From contig JABFGH010000003.1 in NCBI GenBank assembly GCA_013112585.1, forward strand, positions 124,001-188,000: a stretch of DNA of 64,000 nucleotides, in the 5' to 3' direction. The first letter of the stretch is position 1. Every line of letters starts with the position of its first letter. Positions 1 through 10,611 of this stretch are shown piece after piece. Below the pieces are notes generated by a model that saw nothing but the letters and a program-made list of their open reading frames with translations, was not told where the DNA came from and did no database searches. This DNA comes from Ignavibacteriota bacterium (GTDB lineage Bacteria; Bacteroidota; Ignavibacteria; Ignavibacteriales; Melioribacteraceae). The position numbers were made by a program, and so were the translations under genes.

Positions 1-267
1 GCCGCAAGGTTTTCATTTTTGTTAAGTGTGCCGGCAATACTCGGAAGCGGAGTTCTACAATTCATTCAAGAGTACAAAAACTTAGATCAATCTGAATTAA
101 CAAATCTGATTATTGCTACAATTTTTGCTGCAATAAGCGGTTATCTAACAATAGCTTTTTTACTAAACTTTCTTAAAAAACACACTACCTACCTGTTTGT
201 TTTTTATAGAATAGTAATTGGAGTAGGAATTTTTATTTTAATTTGGTTTAACATTATTATGCCGTAG
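1..267 (+). CDS. uppP: Undecaprenyl-diphosphatase, C-terminal fragment
   Basis: This is the 3' end of a gene cut by the left window edge; the frame is open from base 1. It begins with AARFSFLLSVPAILGS, which matches the conserved arginine-containing motif of the UppP/BacA family (the Arg lies in the active site), followed by three hydrophobic membrane segments. The enzyme removes one phosphate from undecaprenyl diphosphate in the inner membrane, recycling the lipid carrier for peptidoglycan and O-antigen synthesis. Any start codon inside the fragment would be spurious because the family's conserved motif begins upstream of it. The stop codon overlaps the strong AGGAGG ribosome binding site of the next gene, so the two are probably co-transcribed. 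Confidence 0.85.
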   Translation, partial: AARFSFLLSVPAILGSGVLQFIQEYKNLDQSELTNLIIATIFAAISGYLTIAFLLNFLKKHTTYLFVFYRIVIGVGIFILIWFNIIMP

Positions 268-276
268 GAGGAAACT

Positions 277-879
277 ATGATCAAAAAGATATTTATTGCA
301 GGCTTATTAGCATTGTTCGCTTTCGCTTGCAGTTCTGAAGTAGCAAACAAAGATGAAACAAATAAAAAAACAACCAAGGAGGATAAAACAGATATGGAAA
401 TGACTGTTGCAAAAGTTCAAACAAATATGGGTTTAATTGAAATAGAATTATATGAAGATAAAGTACCTAAAACTGTCGGTAATTTTGTCGGCTTAGCTGA
501 AAAAAATTATTACGACGGAATTATTTTTCATAGAGTAATTGAAGGATTTATGATACAGGGCGGCGACCCAACCGGAACAGGAATGGGCGGTGAAAGTTTT
601 TATGGTAAATCTTTTGAAGATGAATTTGATCCTGATCTAAGGCATACAGAACCGGGAATTTTATCAATGGCAAATGCCGGTCCCAATACAAACGGCAGCC
701 AGTTTTTTATAACATTGGCAGCAACTCCCTGGCTGGATGGCAAACACTCAGTTTTTGGAAAAGTTATTACCGGTATGGATGTAGTGGAAAAAATAGGTAA
801 AGTTGAAACAGGTGCGCAAGACAGACCGGTTAATGAAGTAGTGATGGAAAAAGTAACAATAGAAAAAAGAACTAAATAA
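277..879 (+). CDS. Peptidylprolyl isomerase, cyclophilin-type lipoprotein
   Basis: A 200-residue protein with a lipoprotein signal peptide (lipobox ending AFAC, Cys18), a charged linker to about residue 42, then one cyclophilin domain to the end. Cyclophilin signatures are present: [14 protein letters not shown] at 84-97 (catalytic Arg86), NGSQFFIT near 139-146 and [10 protein letters not shown] at 152-161. The family catalyses cis-trans isomerisation of Xaa-Pro bonds. The lipid anchor places it on the periplasmic side, probably as an envelope folding factor (inference). The start is fixed by an AGGAGG about 5 bases upstream. It lies 9 bases after uppP and 15 bases before the NSS transporter gene. 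Confidence 0.93.
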   Translation: MIKKIFIAGLLALFAFACSSEVANKDETNKKTTKEDKTDMEMTVAKVQTNMGLIEIELYEDKVPKTVGNFVGLAEKNYYDGIIFHRVIEGFMIQGGDPTGTGMGGESFYGKSFEDEFDPDLRHTEPGILSMANAGPNTNGSQFFITLAATPWLDGKHSVFGKVITGMDVVEKIGKVETGAQDRPVNEVVMEKVTIEKRTK

Positions 880-894
880 AAAAAATAGCAGCTT

Positions 895-2355
895 ATGAAG
901 CAGGCTGAGTTTTTTACGTCACGCTGGGGATTAATTTTAGCCACGCTGGGTATTGCTATCGGTACGGGCAATATCTGGCGGTTTTCCAGAATTGTAGCGC
1001 AAAACGGCGGCGGTTCATTTTTAATTCCCTGGGTGGTTTTCCTTCTTGTATGGTCGGTCCCTCTAATAATTGCAGAATTTGCGATCGGAAAGTCAACCCG
1101 TTCAGGTCCAATCGGTGCAATAACAAAAACAGCAGGAAAAAAGTATAGCTGGATGGGCGCGTTTGTAGCGTTTGTTCCAACTGCAATTATGTTCTACTAT
1201 TCGGTAGTTACAGGCTGGTGCATCTATTATTTCTATTCCACAGTTTCGGGCAATTTATTTAATGCAAATGATCACTTAGTTTATTGGAATAACTTTTCAT
1301 CGGGGTACTTACCGCTTCTTTTTCATTTTATTGCAATTTCAATTGGTGCAATAGTAGTATACCGGGGAATTGTTAAGGGAATTGAAAAAGTAAATAAATT
1401 TTTAGTTTCATCACTGATAATTATTTTGTTAATCCTGCTTATTAGGTCGGTAACTTTACCTAATTCAATTGAAGGAATAAAGTATTTATTTTCAGCAGAT
1501 CTCGATCAAATGTTAAATATAAAAGTTTGGCTTAATGCACTAACACAAAACGCCTGGGATACCGGCGCCGGCTGGGGATTAATTTTAACCTATGCAATCT
1601 ACATGAAAAAGAAAGAGGATATAACTCTTAATGCAGCACTAATCGGATTTGGGAATAATTCAATTTCCTTAATTGCAGGCATTATAATTTTCTCCACAGT
1701 TTTTTCCTTAAGTTCAATAGATGCCATGGAGCAAATTAGTCAATCGGGTCCTGCAAATACCGGACTAACATTTATTTATCTGCCGAAGCTATTCGCAATA
1801 ATTTCTGAAAGCATGTTTGTTAATAGTATTTTTGCTGCTTTGTTCTTTTTAGCATTATCCTTTGCCGCAACCTCCAGTTTAATTTCAATGATTGAATTAA
1901 CTACAAGAACTTTTATTGATTTTGGACTGCCGAGAAAAAGAGCAATTATTTTTGTAGCTGCTTTAGGATTCTTGCTGGGAATTCCATCAGCACTTAGCTC
2001 TAATTTTTTTGCCAATCAGGACTGGGTATGGGGGGTAGGATTAATTTTAAGCGGGGCTTTCATTTCTTTTTCAATTATTAAGTATGGAATAAATAAATTT
2101 AGAGTTGAGATAATTAACGGTGAAGGTAGTGAGATAAAAATTGGTAAGTGGTACAATGTTATTATCGGTTTTCTAATTCCTCTTCAGGTAATAGTTTTAC
2201 TAATTTGGTGGTTGGTTTCTTCAGCATCATGGGACCCCGAATGGTGGAATCCTTTAAATACCGAAAACGCCGGAACATGCTTATTCCAATGGGCGCTGGT
2301 TATCTCTTTATTCTTAATTTTTAATAAATATCTTTCAAAAAAGGTAATTAATTGA
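895..2355 (+). CDS. Sodium-dependent NSS-family (SNF) transporter
   Basis: A 486-residue polytopic membrane protein, the usual length for bacterial neurotransmitter:sodium symporters. The N-terminus carries the family hallmark GIAIGTGNIWRF in the first membrane helix (about residues 20-31), which holds unwound sodium and substrate binding residues, followed by about eleven further hydrophobic segments. Bacterial members import amino acids with sodium. The substrate cannot be told from sequence. The small gene directly downstream looks like the MetS-type accessory subunit that goes with methionine/alanine-type NSS transporters such as MetP, which supports an amino acid substrate. Confidence 0.9.
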   Translation: MKQAEFFTSRWGLILATLGIAIGTGNIWRFSRIVAQNGGGSFLIPWVVFLLVWSVPLIIAEFAIGKSTRSGPIGAITKTAGKKYSWMGAFVAFVPTAIMFYYSVVTGWCIYYFYSTVSGNLFNANDHLVYWNNFSSGYLPLLFHFIAISIGAIVVYRGIVKGIEKVNKFLVSSLIIILLILLIRSVTLPNSIEGIKYLFSADLDQMLNIKVWLNALTQNAWDTGAGWGLILTYAIYMKKKEDITLNAALIGFGNNSISLIAGIIIFSTVFSLSSIDAMEQISQSGPANTGLTFIYLPKLFAIISESMFVNSIFAALFFLALSFAATSSLISMIELTTRTFIDFGLPRKRAIIFVAALGFLLGIPSALSSNFFANQDWVWGVGLILSGAFISFSIIKYGINKFRVEIINGEGSEIKIGKWYNVIIGFLIPLQVIVLLIWWLVSSASWDPEWWNPLNTENAGTCLFQWALVISLFLIFNKYLSKKVIN

Positions 2356-2357
2356 AA

Positions 2358-2468
2358 ATGGAACTACACGAGGTATTAACATTTTTTGTAATTTGCGGTA
2401 TCGTTTGGGGAGGATTTACTTACTTCCTTTTTAAAGCAATTAAAAATGAAAAACTTAAAAATGAGTGA
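2358..2468 (+). CDS. MetS-like small subunit of NSS transporter
   Basis: A 36-codon gene two bases after the transporter stop. The product begins MELHEVLTFFVICGIVWGG, continues with one membrane helix (about residues 7-27) and ends in a short Lys-rich tail. Known MetPS-type systems pair an NSS permease with such a single-helix small subunit. Identification rests on position, size and topology, not on a database match. Its last 23 bases overlap the start of holA. A TTG at 2352, in frame and overlapping the permease stop, is an alternative start. Confidence 0.75.
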   Translation: MELHEVLTFFVICGIVWGGFTYFLFKAIKNEKLKNE

Positions 2469-3477
2469 CAGCTATAAAATACCGCATGTAAATATTCTTG
2501 ATAAAGAATTATCCGAAGGAAAATTAAGAAGTGTTTATTTTATCTGCGGCGAAGACACACATACGATTAATGAAACAATAACAAAAATTGAAAATGCCTG
2601 CAATCCCTATATCGCATCCGATTTTGATAAAGAAAAAATTTCCGCCGAAAAAGGTCAGCTTTTAATAACTACACTTGATTTAGCATCGGCATTCCCATTC
2701 GGTTCTGAAAAGAAATTAATCATTCTTAAAAATTTTGAAAAGCTGAACGATAAAAAACATCTCAAAGAATACCTAGATTCACCCCCGGAATTTACCGTGC
2801 TGGTAATTGCCAACTATGGTAATATTAAAGCCTTCAAGTCAGAGCCTTTTGCAACGCTTAAAAAAAGTAAATATTTTTTTGAAGCAAAAAAACTAAAAGG
2901 GCGTGAACTTTCGGGCTGGCTGGTAAATGAGGCGGTTAAACTCGGCTACAAACTAACCGCAGAAAACGCGCATGCAATAATTGATTTTGTTGGGGATGAA
3001 AAATCGATGCTTTCGATGCATCTGCAAAAGTATATTAACTACATTAAAGATGAAAAAGAGATAACTCTTGATGCAATTCAAAATTTATCATCGCGGACTA
3101 AAGAATACACAATATTTGATTTGCAAAATGAGTTAGCAAAAGGAAACAAAGCTAAAGCACTTGATATCTCCTTTAATATTATTGATGGCGGTTCCGAAAT
3201 AGTTTACATAATTGTTATGCTGACAAAATATTTCTCAACAATTCTGCAATCTTTAGAACATACAAAAAATCGAATATCAGATGCTGAGGCTGCTAAATTA
3301 TCGGATGCATCTTATTATTATTATATCAATTGTAAAAAAGCTAAATACTTTTTAAATGAAGTTAAATTGGCTAATGCTTTACGTGCATTGCTAAAAGCAG
3401 ACTTAACAAAAAAAACATCCGCTGTTGAAGACAAAGCATTAGCAGCAAATTTAATTGCGGAAATTTTTCAAAAATAA
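2446..3477 (+). CDS. holA: DNA polymerase III, delta subunit
   Basis: A 343-residue protein with the N-terminal pattern of the clamp-loader delta subunit: SVYFICGEDTHTINETI near residues 29-45, corresponding to the vYLlyGeE motif, then an AAA-like fold without a functional Walker A, and a helical C-terminal collar domain. Delta opens the beta sliding clamp as part of the clamp loader. The start is ambiguous: ATG at 2446, inside the MetS-like gene, or ATG at 2461. I kept 2446. Neither has a strong Shine-Dalgarno sequence. The gene is the last of its run, followed by a 110-base gap with a promoter for the sigma factor. Confidence 0.85.
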   Translation: MKNLKMSDSYKIPHVNILDKELSEGKLRSVYFICGEDTHTINETITKIENACNPYIASDFDKEKISAEKGQLLITTLDLASAFPFGSEKKLIILKNFEKLNDKKHLKEYLDSPPEFTVLVIANYGNIKAFKSEPFATLKKSKYFFEAKKLKGRELSGWLVNEAVKLGYKLTAENAHAIIDFVGDEKSMLSMHLQKYINYIKDEKEITLDAIQNLSSRTKEYTIFDLQNELAKGNKAKALDISFNIIDGGSEIVYIIVMLTKYFSTILQSLEHTKNRISDAEAAKLSDASYYYYINCKKAKYFLNEVKLANALRALLKADLTKKTSAVEDKALAANLIAEIFQK

Positions 3478-3513
3478 AAATAATTTAAAGTAGATTCCTT
3501 TTTACCATAAAAT

Positions 3514-3542
3514 TTGATTTTAATTGAGCCATTGGCTAAAAT
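3514..3542 (+). promoter_or_regulatory. Candidate sigma-70-type promoter of the sigma factor gene
   Basis: TTGATT at 3514-3519 and TAAAAT at 3537-3542 are separated by exactly 17 bases, matching -35/-10 spacing, and lie 45 bases upstream of the ECF sigma factor start. The spacer contains the small inverted repeat AGCCA-T-TGGCT (3527-3537), which could be an operator or chance. Confidence 0.45.
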
Positions 3543-3587
3543 AATTCGAATAATAATTGAAACATTTTGAAAACATAAAGAGTATAA

Positions 3588-4178
3588 ATGACATTGAAAA
3601 ACAAGCTGGCTGAATTAACTGATGAAGAAGTAATTAAAGAGTTTCAAGATAACAACACTATTGAAGCTTACGAAATTTTGGTTAAACGTTTCAAAGATCC
3701 TTTAACAAATTTTGTTTATAGGTTCGTTGGCGATAAGGATGTTAGTACTGATATTGTTCAAGATACGATGATAAAATTTTACTTGAACAAGGACTCATAT
3801 AAGTCATTTGCAAAATTTTCAACCTGGATTTATACAATTGCCGGCAATTTGGCAAAAAATGAGTTAAAGAGAAGAAAGCGAAGAACTGTTCTTTCAATAC
3901 ATAATAATGATGATGATAATTTTCTTCAAATAGAAGACAAAAAATTTATTTCGCCTGATAGAGCTGCTGATAATGAAATGAAAGCTTCAATTATTCAAAA
4001 AGCTTTAATGAAAGTTAAAGAAGTTTACAGAGAGGTTGTAATTTTAAGAGATGTTCAAGGAATGAGTTACGAAGAAATTGCTGAAATTACCGGATTGTCA
4101 ATCGGTACCGTAAAATCAAGAATTAATCGGGGAAGAAACCAACTTCAAAAACTATTAAAAAATATTTACAAAGAGTGA
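3588..4178 (+). CDS. ECF-type RNA polymerase sigma factor
   Basis: A 196-residue sigma-70 family protein with only regions 2 and 4, the layout of extracytoplasmic function sigma factors. Region 2 covers about residues 25-95 (DIVQDTMIKFYLNKDSYKSF, then FSTWIYTIAGNLAKNELKRR). Region 4 covers about 135-190 (EVVILRDVQGMSYEEIAEI and the recognition helix GLSIGTVKSRINRGR). It directs core polymerase to a specific promoter set, usually for envelope or stress responses. The next gene starts 4 bases after its stop and encodes a single-pass membrane protein, the classic sigma/anti-sigma arrangement. Confidence 0.92.
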   Translation: MTLKNKLAELTDEEVIKEFQDNNTIEAYEILVKRFKDPLTNFVYRFVGDKDVSTDIVQDTMIKFYLNKDSYKSFAKFSTWIYTIAGNLAKNELKRRKRRTVLSIHNNDDDNFLQIEDKKFISPDRAADNEMKASIIQKALMKVKEVYREVVILRDVQGMSYEEIAEITGLSIGTVKSRINRGRNQLQKLLKNIYKE

Positions 4179-4182
4179 GATT

Positions 4183-4896
4183 ATGGGAAAAGAACTCTAC
4201 AATAATAAAAGCAGTATCGAAAAAATTCTCGGTGACTTACCTAAAATAGGAGCACCGGATAATTTTGAACTCAATTTAATGACCAAAATTAAAAATGAGA
4301 ATTTTGGAAATTCATTAAACGAGCCTACCGCCAAATCCAAATTTTCATGGATATTTGCACCAGCCGCAGTTGTTGCCGTTTCTGTGGTAATTCTATTTTT
4401 TGTTTTCGATTTTCAAACAGCCGAACCGGAAAATTTGCTTATGCTTGATCCGGAGACAAGGGCTGAATTAACTTCGGGATTAGAAAAAAATAGAGATAGA
4501 GCCTTATCGAATCCCGGTGTTTCTGATTACGCCGAAAAAGAAGTAGGTAAATCCGAACGTTCAATATCTGAGAAAAAAGCAAAGGAAAATGTTAAAGGCG
4601 GTATTGGCGGAAATATATCAGGCGGAGGAATTACTTCGGCAAAACCATACAAAAAAGTGCTGCCTTATAACGATAAAGATGCAATTGATTTAGATAATTA
4701 CCTGACTGAAGGCAGCCGTTCAAATGCAGCCAATAATAGAGCATTAATTGTTGGGGGCGGTAATTATAACTCCGGCTTTGATGGTTTTATGGTACAAAAA
4801 AATGATGTACAACTTCTTGAAGCATTAAAAGCAAAAATGGATTCTTTGTACTATGCTCTTAAAGATTCATTAAATAATTCAGCACCAAATAATTGA
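4183..4896 (+). CDS. Putative anti-sigma factor, single-pass membrane protein
   Basis: A 237-residue protein of uncertain family. A short cytoplasmic part (about 1-48) with the segment LPKIGAPDNFELNLMTKI resembles the N-termini of membrane-bound sigma regulators. One transmembrane helix follows (about 50-72, FAPAAVVAVSVVILFFVF), then a periplasmic part with a Gly-rich stretch (near 143-155) and a predicted helix at the C-terminus. No zinc-binding HxxxCxxC anti-sigma motif is present. Position immediately after an ECF sigma factor is the main reason for the call. It might instead sense an envelope signal through another mechanism. Confidence 0.55.
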   Translation: MGKELYNNKSSIEKILGDLPKIGAPDNFELNLMTKIKNENFGNSLNEPTAKSKFSWIFAPAAVVAVSVVILFFVFDFQTAEPENLLMLDPETRAELTSGLEKNRDRALSNPGVSDYAEKEVGKSERSISEKKAKENVKGGIGGNISGGGITSAKPYKKVLPYNDKDAIDLDNYLTEGSRSNAANNRALIVGGGNYNSGFDGFMVQKNDVQLLEALKAKMDSLYYALKDSLNNSAPNN

Positions 4897-4981
4897 TATG
4901 TTCAAAAAAGTTTAAAAAGGCTTGTATATTGAAAATTAATGCCCTAACTTAAGGGTCTAATTTTTATGAGGTAAAGACATT

Positions 4982-5236
4982 ATGCAAAAAGGAATTCATC
5001 CTAAAGGTTACAGACCAGTGGTCTTCAAAGATATGTCAGTTGACTACGCTTTTGTTACTCAATCTGCTGTTGAAACAAGTGATACTATAGAATGGGAAGA
5101 TGGAAATACTTATCCGCTAGTAAAATTAGAAATTTCAAATATGTCTCACCCTTTCTTCACTGGTAAACAAAAATTACTTGATTCAACCGGTAGAGTTGAA
5201 AGATTTAACAAAAGATACGGAAGAAAAACAAAATAA
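4982..5236 (+). CDS. rpmE2: 50S ribosomal protein L31, type B
   Basis: An 84-residue protein starting MQKGIHPKGYRPVVFKD and ending in RFNKRYGRK, diagnostic of type B L31. The cysteines of the zinc-binding type A form are absent, as is normal for this paralogue. L31 sits at the central protuberance of the large subunit and helps bridge the subunits. In several bacteria the zinc-free form replaces the zinc form under zinc limitation, but no zinc operator is obvious here. It is monocistronic: 85 bases separate it from the upstream gene and a strong terminator follows. Confidence 0.95.
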   Translation: MQKGIHPKGYRPVVFKDMSVDYAFVTQSAVETSDTIEWEDGNTYPLVKLEISNMSHPFFTGKQKLLDSTGRVERFNKRYGRKTK

Positions 5237-5258
5237 AAGTTTATACTTTATTTTTTAC

Positions 5259-5287
5259 AGCCGCATAATTTATGCGGCTTTTTTTTT
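5259..5287 (+). terminator. Rho-independent terminator of rpmE2
   Basis: A perfect 8-bp stem AGCCGCAT (5259-5266) / ATGCGGCT (5272-5279) with a 5-base loop is followed directly by a run of eight or more T. It starts 22 bases after the L31 stop codon. Confidence 0.9.
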
Positions 5288-5410
5288 GAAAAAAATCACT
5301 GTAACCTGCTTACAATAAATTAATATTTAATATTATTCATTTTTTGTATTTTACGTTCCTTAAAGTATGCGCTTTTCAATTAATCATTTTTTAAATTTAT
5401 ATTATTTATT

Positions 5411-6775
5411 ATGAACGAAGTACGTGAATACAGCGGTTTGAATTTATATCAAGGTGTTAGAGGATTAGCAATAAAAATTTTAAATCGAGTTGATAGAACC
5501 GATGCATATTTAGATAAGTTATTGGAAATTGAATTAAAGCATTCTGAATTTGAAGGACCCGATAAAGCTCTTTTATTTGAAATTGTTCATGGAGTTATTA
5601 GATGGCTGGGCAGAATTGACTGGATCTTAAATGGCTTTTACAGGGGTCAATTCTCAAAATGTATTCCGAATGTTAAAAATGCCATGCGTGTTGCACTTTA
5701 TCAAATTTTATTTTTAGATAGAGTACCGCATCATGCAGCAGTTAATGAAGCTGTGGAATTTGTAAAAAAACTGCAGGGACAAAAACCGGCGGATTTAACA
5801 AACGCTGTTCTGCGGAATATAATTCGCAATAAAGATGGAATCCGATATCCTAATCAAGATGAAGATAAAATCAGTTATTTCAGCGCTTATTACTCGCATC
5901 CATCATGGCTGGTAAAAAGATGGGTTAAAAGATATGGTGAAGATTTTACTGAAAAACTGCTTATTGCTAATAACGAAAAACCAACATTATATCTTAGAGT
6001 AAATGAATTGAAAACCAATTCTGATGAGCTTAAAGCTTTACTAAATAAAGTTGGATTAAAATTTACCGATGCTAAATACCTTAATAATTTTATTAAGTTA
6101 AATAACCTAACAAACATTGCCTCTTGGGAAAAATTCAAAGAAGGTTATTTTAGTATTCAAGATGAAAGTACAGGTTTTTCGTGCAGATTGCTTGACACAA
6201 AACCCGGAATGAGAGTATTAGACCTATGCGCAGCTCCCGGGGGTAAAACAGGCTTAATTGCCGATATAATGAAAAACGAAGGCGAAATTGTTGCAATTGA
6301 TAGGTTTGAAAGCCGGGCTAAAATTTTAGAGAAAAATTTAGATCGTTTAGGCGCTGCAAATGTTAGAATAGAAATTATTGATGCTAATGAATTTGAGGGA
6401 GAGTATTTTGATAGAGTGCTGGTTGATGCCCCATGTTCAGGTATCGGTACACTTACAAAGAAACCGGATATTAAATGGAAACGTGATTTAGGTGATATCA
6501 GAAAACTTTCCGAATTGCAGTATCAATTGCTCGCAAAGGGTGCGTCATTATTAAAGCCTAATGGTGTTATTGTTTACAGCACTTGCACAATTGAACCGGA
6601 AGAGAATATTGAAGTGGTTAATAAGTTCTTATCTAACCAAAAAAATTTTAGTTTAATTAGTGCTAAAGATGATTTTGACAGCGCTGTAATTGATGAAAAT
6701 GGATGCATACAGACAATGCCGAATATTAACGGAATTGACGGAGCATTCGCTGCAAAAATTATAAAAACCAGTTAA
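5411..6775 (+). CDS. rsmB: 16S rRNA (cytosine-967 C5)-methyltransferase RsmB
   Basis: A 454-residue protein with an N-terminal NusB-like RNA-binding domain (about 15-140) and a C-terminal Rossmann methyltransferase domain. SAM-binding motif I is VLDLCAAPGGKTG (269-281). The two cysteines of RNA m5C methyltransferases are present: Cys342 in DAPCSG and Cys392 in STCT. It methylates C967 of 16S rRNA using S-adenosylmethionine. It follows a 130-base gap after the rpmE2 terminator and heads a run with the RodZ-like gene and ligA. Confidence 0.92.
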   Translation: MNEVREYSGLNLYQGVRGLAIKILNRVDRTDAYLDKLLEIELKHSEFEGPDKALLFEIVHGVIRWLGRIDWILNGFYRGQFSKCIPNVKNAMRVALYQILFLDRVPHHAAVNEAVEFVKKLQGQKPADLTNAVLRNIIRNKDGIRYPNQDEDKISYFSAYYSHPSWLVKRWVKRYGEDFTEKLLIANNEKPTLYLRVNELKTNSDELKALLNKVGLKFTDAKYLNNFIKLNNLTNIASWEKFKEGYFSIQDESTGFSCRLLDTKPGMRVLDLCAAPGGKTGLIADIMKNEGEIVAIDRFESRAKILEKNLDRLGAANVRIEIIDANEFEGEYFDRVLVDAPCSGIGTLTKKPDIKWKRDLGDIRKLSELQYQLLAKGASLLKPNGVIVYSTCTIEPEENIEVVNKFLSNQKNFSLISAKDDFDSAVIDENGCIQTMPNINGIDGAFAAKIIKTS

Positions 6776-6793
6776 TAAAAATAAAAGTAGAAT

Positions 6794-9662
<2,869 letters not shown>

Positions 9663-9663
<1 letters not shown>

Positions 9664-10193
9664 TGTTGAAATCAATTAAAAATAAAATTGCAAAAAAAAT
9701 TCTTAGCAATAAATATCTGGCACCAAAAACCAGTCAAGTTGATTTCAATAATTTCTATTCAAATGCAATTGATTTTACGGTTATTATGCCTACTGATGAT
9801 ACCGATTTTCATAACTCGATGATTGTGGTAACTGAATTAACCAAAAAGGATATTTTACTTACTGTAATAGTGCCCGAGCATAAATACAGCCTTCTTCAAA
9901 ATAAAAGCAAACTACGATCAATAACTTTTACCAGTGAAGACCAAAATTATTTTAATTTGCCGTCGCAAAAATTATTAGATGAAGTCGGCAGCAAATCTTT
10001 TGATATTTTGATCGATCTAAATAAAACTGAAAATTTATTCTGCAGTGCATTGGCAAAGGTGATTGATGCAGAGTATAAAGTAGGCTTTTCAAAAGCAAAT
10101 TCTGACAGATACTATAATTTTCAGATAGAAAGCAGTGAAATAAATTCTGAAATATCATATAGAAATTTGTTAAATTCACTTAAGATGTTTTAA
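9663..10193 (+). CDS. Conserved protein of unknown function (GT9-like remnant fold?)
   Basis: A 176-residue soluble protein I do not recognise with certainty. The order of elements (a central strand DFTVIMPTDDTD, then SFDILIDLNKTENLFCSALAKVI and YKVGFSK) recalls one Rossmann half of heptosyltransferase-like (GT9/GT-B) proteins, without the donor-binding half. Small proteins of this pattern occur in Bacteroidota (from memory, not searched). It shares the TAATG junction with ligA, so expression is coupled to the ligase. No signal peptide or membrane helix is visible. Confidence 0.6.
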
Positions 10194-10243
10194 TTGATAT
10201 ATAGATTTAATTACTCTTTGTAACTTGAAAACAGAAGCCGATT

Positions 10244-10603
10244 ATGAGTGACAATTTTAATTTTGAATTGAAAAGAAACGGCGATATTGCCGTCTTTAAA
10301 TTAAATGAAAGACGTTTTGATGCCCAAATTGCCGGGTTAGTAAAAGGTGAGTTTACAATACTTTTGCATTCCGAAGAAATCAATAAACTTATTTTGGATC
10401 TATCAGAAGTTGAATATTGTGACAGTTCGGGATTAAGTGCAATTTTATTGGCGTTTCGTATTTTGCAATCGAGTAATGGTCATATCAGATTAGCCGCACC
10501 AACAAAAAATGTAAAAATATTAATAGAAATCTCACAACTTAATAGAATCCTTCCCATTTGCGACACCGTGCAAGAAGCAGAACTCGAACTTAAAGACTTA
10601 TAG
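10244..10603 (+). CDS. STAS-domain anti-sigma factor antagonist
   Basis: A 119-residue single STAS domain. The motif LDLSEVEYCDSSGLSAILLA (about 49-68) contains the Asp-Ser-Ser-Gly site where SpoIIAA-type antagonists are phosphorylated by a partner kinase. Such proteins release sigma factors, or feed other signalling pathways, by binding the kinase when unphosphorylated. No partner kinase or phosphatase gene is nearby. It lies 8 bases before the SSS symporter gene. Confidence 0.88.
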   Translation: MSDNFNFELKRNGDIAVFKLNERRFDAQIAGLVKGEFTILLHSEEINKLILDLSEVEYCDSSGLSAILLAFRILQSSNGHIRLAAPTKNVKILIEISQLNRILPICDTVQEAELELKDL

Positions 10604-10611
10604 GTATTATT

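Noticed and set aside
600-971. Minus-strand open frame across the cyclophilin and transporter starts
   Set aside because: It overlaps two well supported genes on the other strand and has no family resemblance.
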